Positions 1-11,287 of a DNA stretch of 64,000 bases are shown here, piece by piece; within the stretch, counting starts at the first letter, position 1, and every line of letters starts with the position of its first letter. This DNA comes from Gammaproteobacteria bacterium (GTDB lineage Bacteria > Pseudomonadota > Gammaproteobacteria > Pseudomonadales > Halieaceae): assembly GCA_030427485.1 (NCBI GenBank), contig JAUICG010000027.1:1-64000 (forward strand). The letters run 5' to 3'. Position numbers and translations under genes: made by a program. Below the pieces are notes generated by a model. The model was given only the letters and a program-made list of their open reading frames with translations, was not told the DNA's origin and made no database searches.

Positions 1-1686
1 ACGTCAGGCAACTGGCTGACAAGTCGGTGGCTGGTATTGCAGGAGCGCATAGCGGGCTGGATGACGCGCATTGCCACGCACTATTATCAGCCGGCGGTAA
101 ACCGGGCGCTGGAGTGGCGTTACCTGACCATCGCCCTTGGCATCGTGGTCCTGGCCCTGACGCTGTCACTGTTTGCCAGCGGGCGCATGCAGTTCCAGTT
201 TTTCCCGCCCGTGGAAGGCACGCACCTCTATGCAACCCTGACCATGCCCGAGGGCACCCCCATCGAAAGCACCGCGCGAGCGGCCGAGCAGATCGAGGCG
301 GCGGGCGAGCAACTGCGCCGGGAACTGGACCAGCACCTGGCCCCCGGCGAGAGCAGCAAGATCGCCCATGTCATAAGCAGCATCGGTTCGTTCATCCCGA
401 AGGGCAGTATCGGCAGGTCCACCGCGGCGAGCAATCTCGCGGAAATTGCCATTGAACTCAACCTGCCGCGCAACTATTCAGGCATCTCCACGAGTACCTA
501 CGCAAACCGTTGGCGCGAACTCACGGGGAGTATTCCCGATGCAATCGATCTCGGCTTTACGTCCGAGTCCTTTGGTTTTGGCAAGGCGGTCTCGCTCGAG
601 TTGTACGGGAAGAACTTCGAGCATATGCGCGACGCGGCGGCCGAATTGCGCGTTGCCCTGCAAACCTACAACGGCGTGATGGATGTCAGCGACTCCTTTC
701 GCGGGGGCAAACAGGAAGTACAACTCGAACTGCTGCCGGGCGCGCGCAATCTGGGACTGACACTGACCGATCTCGGCCAGCAGGTCAGGCAGGCTTTCTA
801 CGGATACGAGGCACAGCGCATCCAGCGCGGCAAGGACGACATACGCGTAATGGTGCGCTATCCCGAGGGGGAACGCCGCTCCCTGGGTGACCTCGAGGAC
901 ATGCGAATACGCACGCCCGACGGTGTGGAGGTCCCCTTCAGCAGTGTCGCAAGCGCAAAACTGGCCAGGGGGTACACCACGATCAGGCGAGTCGATGGCC
1001 AGCGGGTCGTAACCGTCACCGCTGACGTGGACCGCAGCATAGCCACCCCGGAGTCCGTCATCAGCGCAATCCAGCAGGATGTACTGCCGGAACTGGAGCA
1101 ACGCTACCCTGGCATCAGCTTTGGTCTGTCAGGAGAGGCCGAGGAACGCGTGGAATCCATGGGCGCACTGCTCAGCAGTTCCCTGTTGGCGCTGCTCGTC
1201 ATCTATGCCCTGCTGGCGATACCACTGCAATCCTACCTCCAGCCCCTGATCATCATGAGCGTCATTCCCTTCGGTGTAGTCGGCGCCATCATGGGCCATT
1301 TCCTGTTGGGGATGGACCTGGTGTTTTTCTCGCTCCTGGGTATTGTCGCCCTCTCCGGGGTTGTGGTGAACTCGAGCCTGGTGCTCGTGGACCATATCAA
1401 TAAACAACGGCTAGGCGGTGAGGACCTGTTATCCGTTGTCGGCCACGCGGGAACCGTACGTTTCCGCCCCATTGTACTGACCAGCGTCACCACGTTTATC
1501 GGCCTGGTACCGATGATGTCAGATACCACGATCTCCACGTCGCTGTTCAAGCCAATGGCGGTTTCGCTCGGCTTTGGTGTACTGGTCGGCACGCTGATAA
1601 CCCTGTTCCTGGTACCCTGCCTGATTGTCGTGCTGGATGATTTATCCAGAACCTTCAGCCGGGATGGGACAGCGCTGGCGGATTGA
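1..1686 (+). CDS. RND family efflux transporter, C-terminal half (5' end outside window)
   Basis: The frame is open from the first base, so the start lies upstream and about 561 C-terminal residues are visible. The visible part begins near the central transmembrane helix of an RND pump, followed by the second large periplasmic domain (roughly residues 60-380, including the stretch around VSLELYGKNFEHM) and then a block of hydrophobic helices ending near LVGTLITLFLVPCL. This is the organisation of the second half of AcrB/HAE-type inner-membrane proton antiporters, which export drugs, metals or lipophilic compounds with a periplasmic adaptor and an outer-membrane channel. Neither partner is visible, but they could lie upstream. 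The substrate cannot be told from this half. Confidence 0.9.
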   Translation, partial: TSGNWLTSRWLVLQERIAGWMTRIATHYYQPAVNRALEWRYLTIALGIVVLALTLSLFASGRMQFQFFPPVEGTHLYATLTMPEGTPIESTARAAEQIEAAGEQLRRELDQHLAPGESSKIAHVISSIGSFIPKGSIGRSTAASNLAEIAIELNLPRNYSGISTSTYANRWRELTGSIPDAIDLGFTSESFGFGKAVSLELYGKNFEHMRDAAAELRVALQTYNGVMDVSDSFRGGKQEVQLELLPGARNLGLTLTDLGQQVRQAFYGYEAQRIQRGKDDIRVMVRYPEGERRSLGDLEDMRIRTPDGVEVPFSSVASAKLARGYTTIRRVDGQRVVTVTADVDRSIATPESVISAIQQDVLPELEQRYPGISFGLSGEAEERVESMGALLSSSLLALLVIYALLAIPLQSYLQPLIIMSVIPFGVVGAIMGHFLLGMDLVFFSLLGIVALSGVVVNSSLVLVDHINKQRLGGEDLLSVVGHAGTVRFRPIVLTSVTTFIGLVPMMSDTTISTSLFKPMAVSLGFGVLVGTLITLFLVPCLIVVLDDLSRTFSRDGTALAD

Positions 1687-1795
1687 CCGCGCCTTTAGCG
1701 CGATGGAAAGCCGCCGTACATCGATAGGCAAATTCAATCAGGTAATTAGCCCCAATTGATTTGTCATAGATCATCGCCTGTACTAGTGTTATCAC

Positions 1796-1811
1796 ACACC
1801 TGCACAGGTGT
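1796..1811. promoter_or_regulatory. Perfect palindrome in the rubrerythrin leader
   Basis: ACACCTGCACAGGTGT is a perfect 16-base palindrome (7-base arms, central CA), 27 bases before the rubrerythrin ATG. A TTGTCA at 1761-1766 could serve as a -35 element, with a poor -10 (TAGTGT) at 1784-1789, placing the palindrome near the transcription start, where a repressor would bind. Promoter and operator are both inferred. Confidence 0.4.
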
Positions 1812-1838
1812 AACAGCGAACGACGAAGGAGATGCACG

Positions 1839-2258
1839 ATGTCATTAAAGAACAGCAAGACGGAACAAAACCTGAAGGATGCGTTTGCCGGTGAGTCGCA
1901 GGCGAATCGCCGCTACCTCTACTTTGCCAACAAGGCCGATGTCGAGGGCTACAACGATGTGTCGGCTGTTTTTCGTTCCACCGCTGAAGGGGAAACCGGG
2001 CACGCCCACGGCCACCTGGAGTACCTCGAAGAAACCGGTGATCCGGCGACGGGCCTGCCGATAGGCGGAACCGCTGACAACCTGAAAGCCGCGATTGCCG
2101 GGGAAACCCACGAGTACACCGATATGTACCCGGGCATGGCGAAAACCGCGCGCGACGAGGGCTTCGACGAAATTGCGGACTGGATGGAAACGCTGGCCAA
2201 GGCCGAACGCAGCCACGCCAATCGCTTTCAGAAAGCCCTGGATACCCTGAACGACTGA
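1839..2258 (+). CDS. Rubrerythrin-family diiron protein without rubredoxin domain
   Basis: A 139-residue ferritin-like four-helix protein. The diiron ligand pattern is visible: Glu19 (GESQAN), Glu52 and His55 (EGETGH), Glu89 (GETHEY), Glu123 and His126 (AERSH). Classical rubrerythrins add a C-terminal rubredoxin domain; this one stops after the second ExxH, so its electrons must come from another protein. Rubrerythrins reduce hydrogen peroxide in the cytoplasm. The start is preceded by a strong AAGGAG. It lies 81 bases before the Fe-S protein gene on the same strand, and the trio with the DUF3501 gene looks like one operon. A role in peroxide handling or redox stress is likely but unproven. 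Confidence 0.92.
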   Translation: MSLKNSKTEQNLKDAFAGESQANRRYLYFANKADVEGYNDVSAVFRSTAEGETGHAHGHLEYLEETGDPATGLPIGGTADNLKAAIAGETHEYTDMYPGMAKTARDEGFDEIADWMETLAKAERSHANRFQKALDTLND

Positions 2259-2339
2259 CACGAACGGAGGGCCGGCCCCCGGCCTGGCCCTTCCACTCAT
2301 CCCGTTACCGAACCTTGATGTCTACTGAGGGGCCGCATC

Positions 2340-3662
2340 GTGAGAGAAGGAAACCTGGAAGCGCCTACCCGGCATCCCGTCGACTGGAAATCCGAAGACT
2401 TCTGGAACAAGGCCAGCCTGGAGCGGGAACTGGAGCGTGTCTACGATATCTGCCACGGCTGTCGCCGCTGCGTCAGTCTGTGCGACGCCTTCCCTACCTT
2501 GTTCGATCTGGTGGACGAATCGCCGACGTTGGAGGTGGACGGCGTCGACAAAGCCGACTACGGCAAGGTGGTCGACCAGTGCTATCTCTGCGACCTGTGT
2601 TATATGACAAAGTGTCCTTACGTTCCCCCACACGAATGGAACGTCGATTTTCCCCACCTCATGCTGCGGGCCAAGGCGGTCAAATTCCGCGAGGATGGCG
2701 CGAAGTTACGCGACCGCGTATTGACGAGTACGGACACCGTGTTCGGCCTGACGTCCATTCCCCTGGTCGATGTGACGGTGAATGCATTTAACGGCAACGC
2801 CGGCTTCCGCAAGGTGCTGGAGTCCGCCACCGATATTCACCGTGATGCGCCCATCCCGCTATTTCACAGCAAAACGATGAGGAAGCAGATCAAGCCCCTG
2901 CTGCGCCCGGTGGCAGCCACCGCCGTGGGCGAAACCACCGGGAAACTGGCGCTGTATGCGACCTGTTACGGCAACTACAACAGCCCGGACATTGGCGTCG
3001 ATTTCGTCAAGGTGTTCCAGCACAATGGCGTGCACATCGACGTGGTACCCAAAGAAAAGTGCTGCGGCATGCCCAAACTGGAACTCGGCGACCTGGAATC
3101 AGTCGCCCGACTGAAGGAAGCCAATATTCCGGTATTGGCGAAACTGGTCGATGAGGGCTATGACCTGACGGCGCCCATCCCGTCCTGCGTGCTGATGTAC
3201 AAACAGGAACTGCCGCTGCTCTACCCGGATGACCCGGACGTGGCGAAAGTGCAGGCGGCGTTTTTCGATCCTTTCGAGTACCTGTGGCTGCGTCACAAGG
3301 GGGGCGCCCTGAAGACGGATTTCCCCAACGCATTGGGCGATATCGCCTACCAGGTAGCCTGCCACCAGCGCGTGCAGAATATCGGCTTGAAAACCCGCGA
3401 TGTCCTCAACCTCGTACAGGAGACTGCGGTGACAGCACACGAACGCTGCTCCGGCCACGATGGCACCTATGCGGTGAAAAAAGAGACCCGGGACAAGTCG
3501 GTGAAAATTGCACGACCTGTGGTGCGCAAGGTAGACCAGCAGGCGCCGGATCATTTTATGAGTGACTGCCCGATGGCCGCCACGCACATCGCCCACCTGT
3601 CGGAGAAAGTCGATAAGGCCGAGCACCCCATGACGCTGCTGCGCATGGCCTACGGCCTGTAG
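2340..3662 (+). CDS. HdrD/GlpC-like Fe-S protein with CCG domains
   Basis: A 440-residue protein with a GTG start. The N-terminus has two [4Fe-4S] motifs: CHGCRRCVSLC (about residues 38-48) and CYLCDLCYMTKCP (about residues 81-93). Two cysteine-rich CCG-type domains follow, one around ATCYGNY...EKCCGMP and one around ACHQR...ERCSGHDG. This is the architecture of heterodisulfide reductase subunit D and of the anaerobic glycerol-3-phosphate dehydrogenase subunit GlpC, electron-transfer proteins that pass electrons to membrane quinones or thiols. No catalytic flavoprotein partner lies beside it; the neighbours are rubrerythrin and a DUF3501 protein. It may supply electrons to the diiron protein, which is inference. 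Confidence 0.88.
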   Translation: MREGNLEAPTRHPVDWKSEDFWNKASLERELERVYDICHGCRRCVSLCDAFPTLFDLVDESPTLEVDGVDKADYGKVVDQCYLCDLCYMTKCPYVPPHEWNVDFPHLMLRAKAVKFREDGAKLRDRVLTSTDTVFGLTSIPLVDVTVNAFNGNAGFRKVLESATDIHRDAPIPLFHSKTMRKQIKPLLRPVAATAVGETTGKLALYATCYGNYNSPDIGVDFVKVFQHNGVHIDVVPKEKCCGMPKLELGDLESVARLKEANIPVLAKLVDEGYDLTAPIPSCVLMYKQELPLLYPDDPDVAKVQAAFFDPFEYLWLRHKGGALKTDFPNALGDIAYQVACHQRVQNIGLKTRDVLNLVQETAVTAHERCSGHDGTYAVKKETRDKSVKIARPVVRKVDQQAPDHFMSDCPMAATHIAHLSEKVDKAEHPMTLLRMAYGL

Positions 3663-3677
3663 TCCCTGGAGATCCTT

Positions 3678-4277
3678 ATGCCCACGCTGTCGCGAGCCGA
3701 CCTCTGGTCACTCGAAGAATACTCGGAAAAGCGCCCGACCTTTCGCGCGCAGGTACTGAAACACAAAAAGAGCCGGCAGGTCCCACTGGGTGAGCACGCC
3801 AGACTGTACTTCGAGGACGCATTGACCATTCGCTACCAGATTCAGGAGATGCTGCGTATTGAAAAAGTGTTCGAGGCGCACGCAATCAATGAAGAACTCG
3901 AAGCTTACCAGCCGTTGATTCCGGATGGACACAACTGGAAGGCCACCTTCATGATCGAATACGAGGATCCCGCCGAACGCGCGTTGCAACTGGCCCGGCT
4001 TATCGGTATTGAAGACAAGGTGTGGCTGCAGGTCCAGGATTGCGAACGCATCTACCCGATTGCCGACGAAGATATGCCGCGGGAGAACAGTACCAAGACG
4101 TCCTCGGTGCATTTCCTGCGTTTTGAGCTGTCAACGCAGATGATTGCGGCGGTAAACGCCGGCGCGGCCATTTACGCCGGTTGCGATCATCCGGCCTACC
4201 CGATAAGCGGCATGGAACTGACACAGGCCGTGCGCGATTCGCTCGCCAACGACTTACAAGCCAGTGCGCTTAACTAG
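3678..4277 (+). CDS. DUF3501 family protein
   Basis: A 199-residue soluble protein without a signal peptide, starting 15 bases after the Fe-S gene, so almost certainly co-transcribed. The N-terminal part (LSRADLWSLEEYSEKR, then FEDALTIRYQIQEMLRIEKVF) and the middle (NWKATFMIEYEDPAERA) match my memory of the DUF3501 family, which recurs next to rubrerythrin and CCG-domain proteins. No catalytic or metal motif is obvious. Its function is unknown; the conserved neighbourhood suggests an accessory role in the same redox system. Confidence 0.85.
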   Translation: MPTLSRADLWSLEEYSEKRPTFRAQVLKHKKSRQVPLGEHARLYFEDALTIRYQIQEMLRIEKVFEAHAINEELEAYQPLIPDGHNWKATFMIEYEDPAERALQLARLIGIEDKVWLQVQDCERIYPIADEDMPRENSTKTSSVHFLRFELSTQMIAAVNAGAAIYAGCDHPAYPISGMELTQAVRDSLANDLQASALN

Positions 4278-4350
4278 ACTGCATCGCCCACCGTTTTCCG
4301 TAGCGACGGCATTGTGACGCCCGCGCCGGGCAAATGGTGATCTCAGCCGG

Positions 4351-6918
<2,568 letters not shown>

Positions 6919-7236
6919 CGCGCAATCTTAACGGAGCCAACGCCCGCAGGCTATGAAATACGTTGACCTCGGGGGGTCAGTGCGAAAAAAACACACTCAG
7001 AGATAGTGCGTCAGTTTGAAATTTGATGTGTGCTTTTTGGCGCGGCCGGCTAGGTGGGGCCGGCTAGGTGCGGCCGGCCAGGCGCGGCCGGCGCTCCGGT
7101 GTCCCGACCGCAACCCTGCCTCTCAGGCTCGTACAGTCAATTTCCAAAACTGAGCTTCTATCCCCCAAGTTGTAAGCGTGGCTTTCCCTGTTCGGGCTGT
7201 TATGATTTACCGCATCGCCCCTCGAGGAATCGCACA
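6919..7236. other. Divergent intergenic region between hrpB and nnrU
   Basis: This 318-base gap between the hrpB and nnrU start codons must carry both promoters. Its centre holds four 14-base GC-rich tandem repeats (7043-7098), with a more AT-rich stretch either side. I see no credible ORF and no clear -35/-10 pair. Confidence 0.6.
7043..7098. repeat. Four 14-bp tandem repeats (minisatellite)
   Basis: Four consecutive 14-base units: CGGCCGGCTAGGTG, GGGCCGGCTAGGTG, CGGCCGGCCAGGCG and a degraded CGGCCGGCGCTCCG. The first two differ at one base and divergence grows toward the nnrU side. Each unit contains the palindrome GCCGGC or GGCCGG. Copy number may vary between strains. Confidence 0.85.
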
Positions 7237-7797
7237 ATGGTTCTGCTTACGCTCGGTGTACTGCTGTTCGCCCTGGTGCATTTTATCCCCTCCCTCGCGC
7301 CCGGTCTCAGGAGAAATGCCATGGGTCGGTTGGGAGAAGGCGGGTACAAGGGCATTTTTTCCCTGCTACTGCTGGCATCGTTCGCCCTGATCATTTTTGG
7401 CTGGCGCAGTGTGGAGCCGGTACTTCTTTACCAGCCCCCGCCAGGGCTGCATAAAGTTGCACTTGGCCTGCTGGCCTTCGCTTTCCTGCTGCTGGTGGTA
7501 AGCTCCCGCAATTCGCGGCTCCGCCTGATCGTTCGCCACCCGCAACTGTCCGGGGTGGCGCTGTGGGGCTTCAGTCACCTGCTACTGAACGGCGACAATC
7601 GTTCGATCGTGCTGTTTGGCGGGATGCTGCTGTGGGCATTGATTGAAATCGTCGCAATCAACCGCCGCGAGGGTGTCTGGATAAAGACCGCGCCGCCCTC
7701 CTCGGGTGCGGAACTGGTAACTGTTCTGATTGCGATCGTCACGGTTGCGGTGGTTGTCTACATCCACCCCTGGTTGAGCGGCATGCCGGTCTGGTGA
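7237..7797 (+). CDS. nnrU: NnrU family membrane protein
   Basis: A 186-residue integral membrane protein with about five or six hydrophobic segments. The N-terminus (LLFALVHFIPSLAPGLR), the middle (YKGIFSLLLLASF), the VRHPQLSGVALWGFSHLLLNGD stretch and the histidines match NnrU. NnrU is linked to nitrite/nitric-oxide reduction in denitrifiers and is related to a carotenoid isomerase-associated family (Z-ISO). The ATG at 7237 is chosen because upstream in-frame codons run through the tandem repeat and are non-hydrophobic; GAGGAA precedes it. No denitrification genes are nearby, so the role here is open. Confidence 0.88.
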   Translation: MVLLTLGVLLFALVHFIPSLAPGLRRNAMGRLGEGGYKGIFSLLLLASFALIIFGWRSVEPVLLYQPPPGLHKVALGLLAFAFLLLVVSSRNSRLRLIVRHPQLSGVALWGFSHLLLNGDNRSIVLFGGMLLWALIEIVAINRREGVWIKTAPPSSGAELVTVLIAIVTVAVVVYIHPWLSGMPVW

Positions 7798-7809
7798 GGT
7801 TCCCGGCTT

Positions 7810-8769
7810 TCAGGATGAACTGACCTCGGCATACGAGAAACGGGTGGCGAGTTTGCCCGCCCAGGGTTTACCGCCAATCTCGATATAAGGGTAAATAAAA
7901 TAGTTCAGTGGCGAATTGGCACTCCCCGCCGAAAGTACCAGGTCGCGACCGGTACTGAAATGAATGCGGTCCGCCGGATAGCTGCCGTACAGTGCTTCAC
8001 GGAGTTCGGGGTGCTTGGCCGCTTCCGAGGCGTCGATCGGCACCCAACCGCGCTCCGGCAGGTAGAATTGCACCCAGCAATGGTAACCCCCTATTTCGCC
8101 TTCGGATCGCTCCCGGGGCACCGGAAAACCCATCTCAAAGCGCGCGGGAATTCCCTCGGACCGCGCCAGCGCGATGAACAGCGAGTGGAAGTCGGTGCAG
8201 TTTCCATAGCGTTCGTTACAGGCCCAGAAGGTGTCACCGTTGCCCCAGCCGGTGCCGACCTTCTTGTATTCCACGTTATCGACCACCCAGTCGTAAATCG
8301 CTCGCGATGTGGCAGCCGCGGAATCATCCTCGCGCAGCGCGTAGATCTCGGCCTGGATCGGCCGCAAAATCTCGTGGCCGACAGGAACCAACGCATCGGG
8401 CGCCAGATAGCGCGCCATCTCCTCCTGCGACAGTACCGTGGGTGTGGCGCCTACCGCATCGCGCGCGACCGTCCAGGACAGCGTCGCGCTCAGGGGTACT
8501 GCACTGTCCGCCGGGCGATGCAAATGATAGTAGGCGTTGCCATTGGTCTGCTCCAGGCCAGTGCGACCGGGCACTGACGACTGCAACACCTGAACCTGTA
8601 TTTTCTGGCCCGCGTACTCGGCCGGCATCGGGATAAAAATGTCGACGGCTTCGCCGGCGGGAAACGCCGTTTCCTGAATTTCATAGGTGAACTGGAAAAC
8701 ACGGGTATCCACCGAAGCGGCCAGGCCGGGCGCCGCAGCCAGGCAAAACGCCAGCAACAACAGTCTCAT
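7810..8769 (-). CDS. Secreted transglutaminase-like cysteine protease-fold protein
   Basis: A 319-residue protein with an N-terminal signal peptide (RLLLLAFCLAAAPGLAA), hence periplasmic or exported. The transglutaminase-core triad is readable: Cys in YGNCTDFHSLF, His in GGYHCWVQFY and Asp in PIDASEA. The N-terminal 130 residues look like a beta-rich domain typical of this class. The start at 8769 is preferred over the longer frame because GGGAGGAAACCC precedes it and the signal peptide follows at once. It is 34 bases downstream of the radical SAM gene on the same strand. Such proteins may be peptidases or crosslinkers; the substrate is unknown. Confidence 0.85.
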   Translation of the reverse strand: MRLLLLAFCLAAAPGLAASVDTRVFQFTYEIQETAFPAGEAVDIFIPMPAEYAGQKIQVQVLQSSVPGRTGLEQTNGNAYYHLHRPADSAVPLSATLSWTVARDAVGATPTVLSQEEMARYLAPDALVPVGHEILRPIQAEIYALREDDSAAATSRAIYDWVVDNVEYKKVGTGWGNGDTFWACNERYGNCTDFHSLFIALARSEGIPARFEMGFPVPRERSEGEIGGYHCWVQFYLPERGWVPIDASEAAKHPELREALYGSYPADRIHFSTGRDLVLSAGSANSPLNYFIYPYIEIGGKPWAGKLATRFSYAEVSSS

Positions 8770-8803
8770 CGGGTTTCCTCCCTGTTGAACGATATGCCCC
8801 ACA

Positions 8804-10450
8804 CTAACGATTGACGGCATCGGTCGCGATCACGGGTATGGCATCCACAGCCGGCGCGTGTTTGGGGGGTTCGGGCCGCGGCATGCGCTTGATGATATGC
8901 CGGCGCCAGAAGCCGATCAGCCCGGTGCGGTAGGCGTAGTAGCTTATCCAGCCGGGCATCGTCGAGAAGTCCATCATTCTCCAGTGGTTGAACACCTTGC
9001 GGCCAAAAAACAGCGCCCGCAGCAGGAAGCCCAGCCGGGGATACAGCGGCTGGGGCGAGCGGCTGGCCTCCACGCGCTTGAGCAGCCGGTCGAACAGCCA
9101 GCGAGGCGGTCGCCAGACGGCCAGCAAATAGAGGAGCAAATTGGCCATGCGCGGCGGAATTTCCAGGTAACTCGAATCGATCTGTTCCAGGTCTATCCCG
9201 CGCTTGAGCATCTCTTCGGCAAGCCCCGTATTGGGTATCACCCGCAACGAAAAAATGATGAACGTGAAAGGGCGCGGCATTCCGTACGCCAGTTCAAGCG
9301 TGTCGAGGACGTCCTGTCGCGTCTCTATCGGGTTATCCATGATGACATCGTAGGAGGGGGCGACGTGATATTTTGGCGTGAACTCCGCGATCACTTCCGT
9401 CGCATGCCGGATCTTCTCGGGCGGCGTCGGGCGCTTGTAGAAATCCAGCAGTGCCTCGCTCCCGCTTTGAATCCCCATACGAACACGGTTCATTCCGGCC
9501 CACGTGAGAATCTCGAACTTGTCCCGCCTGACGTAATTGGGTATCACGCCGTAAACGGTAAACGGAATGTCGAGTTCATCGTGCCAGAGTTCGGCAAACT
9601 CCTCGAGTTGCCGGTAGGGAATCGCCATGAAACTGTCGTCGTGAAAACTCACCTGGCTGACATGAGGCAGGCGCTGGCGCACACCCTTTACCTCGTCGAC
9701 GATATAACGGGCACTGGGGTGCCGGATTTTGGTGTAATTGGGATCGTTCTCAATGAATTTGGTGTTGCCGCAATAGGAGCACCGAAAGGGGCAGCCGATT
9801 GACCATAACGTCGAATAATCCACGCCGCCGTGAACGACATAATCGCTCAGTGTCATCGGCTCGAATCCCCTGCCCTCCCGATAGATTTTCTCGCCCTCTC
9901 CATACTGTGGAAACGGAAGCGACTCCATCTCGGCGTTGGTCATCAGGGGTAGAAAACCGTTGCGGATTATTTCGTCGCCGCGCTTGAACCAGAAGTTTTC
10001 TACCTTGGTGTAGTCCCGGCCCTCCTTCGCCAGCGAGAGAAACTGTTCAAAGGCGAACTCGCCCTCGCCGGTGCAAATCGCATCGACATCGGCAAGGATC
10101 GCATCCTCGGGCTCGATGATCGGGTGGATGCCGCCCCATATCATCAGCACGTCCGGGCGAATTTCGCGTACGCGGCGGATGACGCGGCGGGTGATATTCG
10201 CGTAGCCGGTCATCGAGGAAAAGCCGATCAGGTCAGCGTCGGCCAGGCCCTGGGCGATCTCGTCGACTTGCTCGTCACCCATTTTGCCGATGCCGTGGCT
10301 GCCGAACAGGATATTACCCAGGCTGGCATAGCGCTTGGTCGTTATATAGCAGGATTCCGTATCGGGGTTGATACGCGAGGTATATGCGGCAATTTTTCGA
10401 AATCCACAGGAGGTTGTGCCATCCTCAAGTGATACCAGTTTGACCCGCAT
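8804..10450 (-). CDS. B12-binding-domain radical SAM protein
   Basis: A 548-residue cytoplasmic protein. The N-terminal 150 residues resemble a cobalamin-binding fold (ADLIGFSSMTGYANITRRVI, then MIWGGIHPIIEPEDAI and CTGEGEFAF). The radical SAM core starts near residue 220 with the CxxxCxxC motif CPFRCSYC. This is the BchE/HpnJ/HpnP-like superfamily, whose members methylate or rearrange lipids, hopanoids or natural products. The substrate cannot be assigned. It appears to be first in an operon with the secreted transglutaminase-like gene. Confidence 0.88.
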   Translation of the reverse strand: MRVKLVSLEDGTTSCGFRKIAAYTSRINPDTESCYITTKRYASLGNILFGSHGIGKMGDEQVDEIAQGLADADLIGFSSMTGYANITRRVIRRVREIRPDVLMIWGGIHPIIEPEDAILADVDAICTGEGEFAFEQFLSLAKEGRDYTKVENFWFKRGDEIIRNGFLPLMTNAEMESLPFPQYGEGEKIYREGRGFEPMTLSDYVVHGGVDYSTLWSIGCPFRCSYCGNTKFIENDPNYTKIRHPSARYIVDEVKGVRQRLPHVSQVSFHDDSFMAIPYRQLEEFAELWHDELDIPFTVYGVIPNYVRRDKFEILTWAGMNRVRMGIQSGSEALLDFYKRPTPPEKIRHATEVIAEFTPKYHVAPSYDVIMDNPIETRQDVLDTLELAYGMPRPFTFIIFSLRVIPNTGLAEEMLKRGIDLEQIDSSYLEIPPRMANLLLYLLAVWRPPRWLFDRLLKRVEASRSPQPLYPRLGFLLRALFFGRKVFNHWRMMDFSTMPGWISYYAYRTGLIGFWRRHIIKRMPRPEPPKHAPAVDAIPVIATDAVNR

Positions 10451-10701
10451 TGTTCATGCCTCCCGAGGCGCTGACACCCATGTGTTACCGCATTCCCGCC
10501 AGTATCGGCGTAGCGTGAAAGACTGACAAGTAACGAATGTATAGGTGTACCCGTTTCAATGCGTAAGTTTAACCGAAAAATGCTGGCGAGGTCCGTTTTG
10601 CACCAGACACAAGACCACACCATTGATCAGGTCTTTTCACACGCTGACGCCGGCTCGCGTGGTCGCTTGCGGGCGCGGGTGATCCGCAGGTGGATCCGCT
10701 C

Positions 10702-11055
10702 TCAGTTCGCGTAATGCGCATAGGCCCGGGCGACTTTCCCGTGTGTGGAAAAATGGAAGACCTCTGCGGACAGCCCCCGCACACCATCATAGATGATGGT
10801 GACGCTGCTCACCCCGGTGAGTACATGTAACAGCCTGAAATGAAGATCGGGATAGCGGTCCAGTGTTTTTCCCCAGTATTCCGCAACGGCAGTCTTCCCT
10901 TTCAGCCTGCCCGTCTGTTCACCCATTGCCTGGACGATAACGGGAGACGACATCTCAAAATCGTCTTCGTAGTGCGACAGGATGCGCCCGAGGTCATGGC
11001 TGTTCCAGGCAGCGATCCACTCTTCGGCAAAGCGCAGCGCCAGTTCCTTTTCCAT
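10702..11055 (-). CDS. SnoaL/NTF2-like small protein
   Basis: A 117-residue protein with the NTF2-like pattern: an N-terminal helix ending FAEEWIAAWNSHDLGRILSHYEDDFEMSSP, a GRLKGKTAVAEYW segment, and a C-terminal beta strand ending FHFSTHGKVARAYAHY. This cone-shaped fold serves small hydrolases, isomerases and polyketide cyclases; the substrate is not predictable. It lies 29 bases after the small CxxC protein gene on the same strand. Confidence 0.8.
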   Translation of the reverse strand: MEKELALRFAEEWIAAWNSHDLGRILSHYEDDFEMSSPVIVQAMGEQTGRLKGKTAVAEYWGKTLDRYPDLHFRLLHVLTGVSSVTIIYDGVRGLSAEVFHFSTHGKVARAYAHYAN

Positions 11056-11084
11056 GATTCACCGCCACCCCGACAATACGGCCG

Positions 11085-11270
11085 TCAATGCGAAGTCACT
11101 TTTCTCTTGCCGCAGCGCGCGCAGTTGTACACCGTCACCAGTTTGCCCGCTTTGACATCAAACTGCTTTTGCTTGTCCAGCACCCATTTGTGATGGCCGT
11201 TGCGGCACAGCGTCTTGCCCTTGTGCTTTTCCTTCAGGGACGGTTTACGGAAGGGAATGACCTCTGCCAC
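11085..11270 (-). CDS. Small basic protein with possible zinc-binding site
   Basis: A 61-residue lysine-rich protein. It has a Cys followed closely by two His (CRNGHHKW, about residues 22-29) and a CxxC near the C-terminus (CARCGK, about residues 50-55), a spacing that could hold one zinc. It sits between glpK and the NTF2-like gene, with gaps of 17 and 29 bases, all on the minus strand. No family name is assigned. The dense packing and regular amino-acid composition favour a real gene. Confidence 0.7.
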   Translation of the reverse strand: MAEVIPFRKPSLKEKHKGKTLCRNGHHKWVLDKQKQFDVKAGKLVTVYNCARCGKRKVTSH

Positions 11271-11287
11271 AGTCAGCGCAGGACCCG

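Noticed and set aside
1756..1779. FNR-like TTGAT...ATCA pair before the rubrerythrin gene
   Set aside because: The spacing between half-sites is too long for an FNR box.
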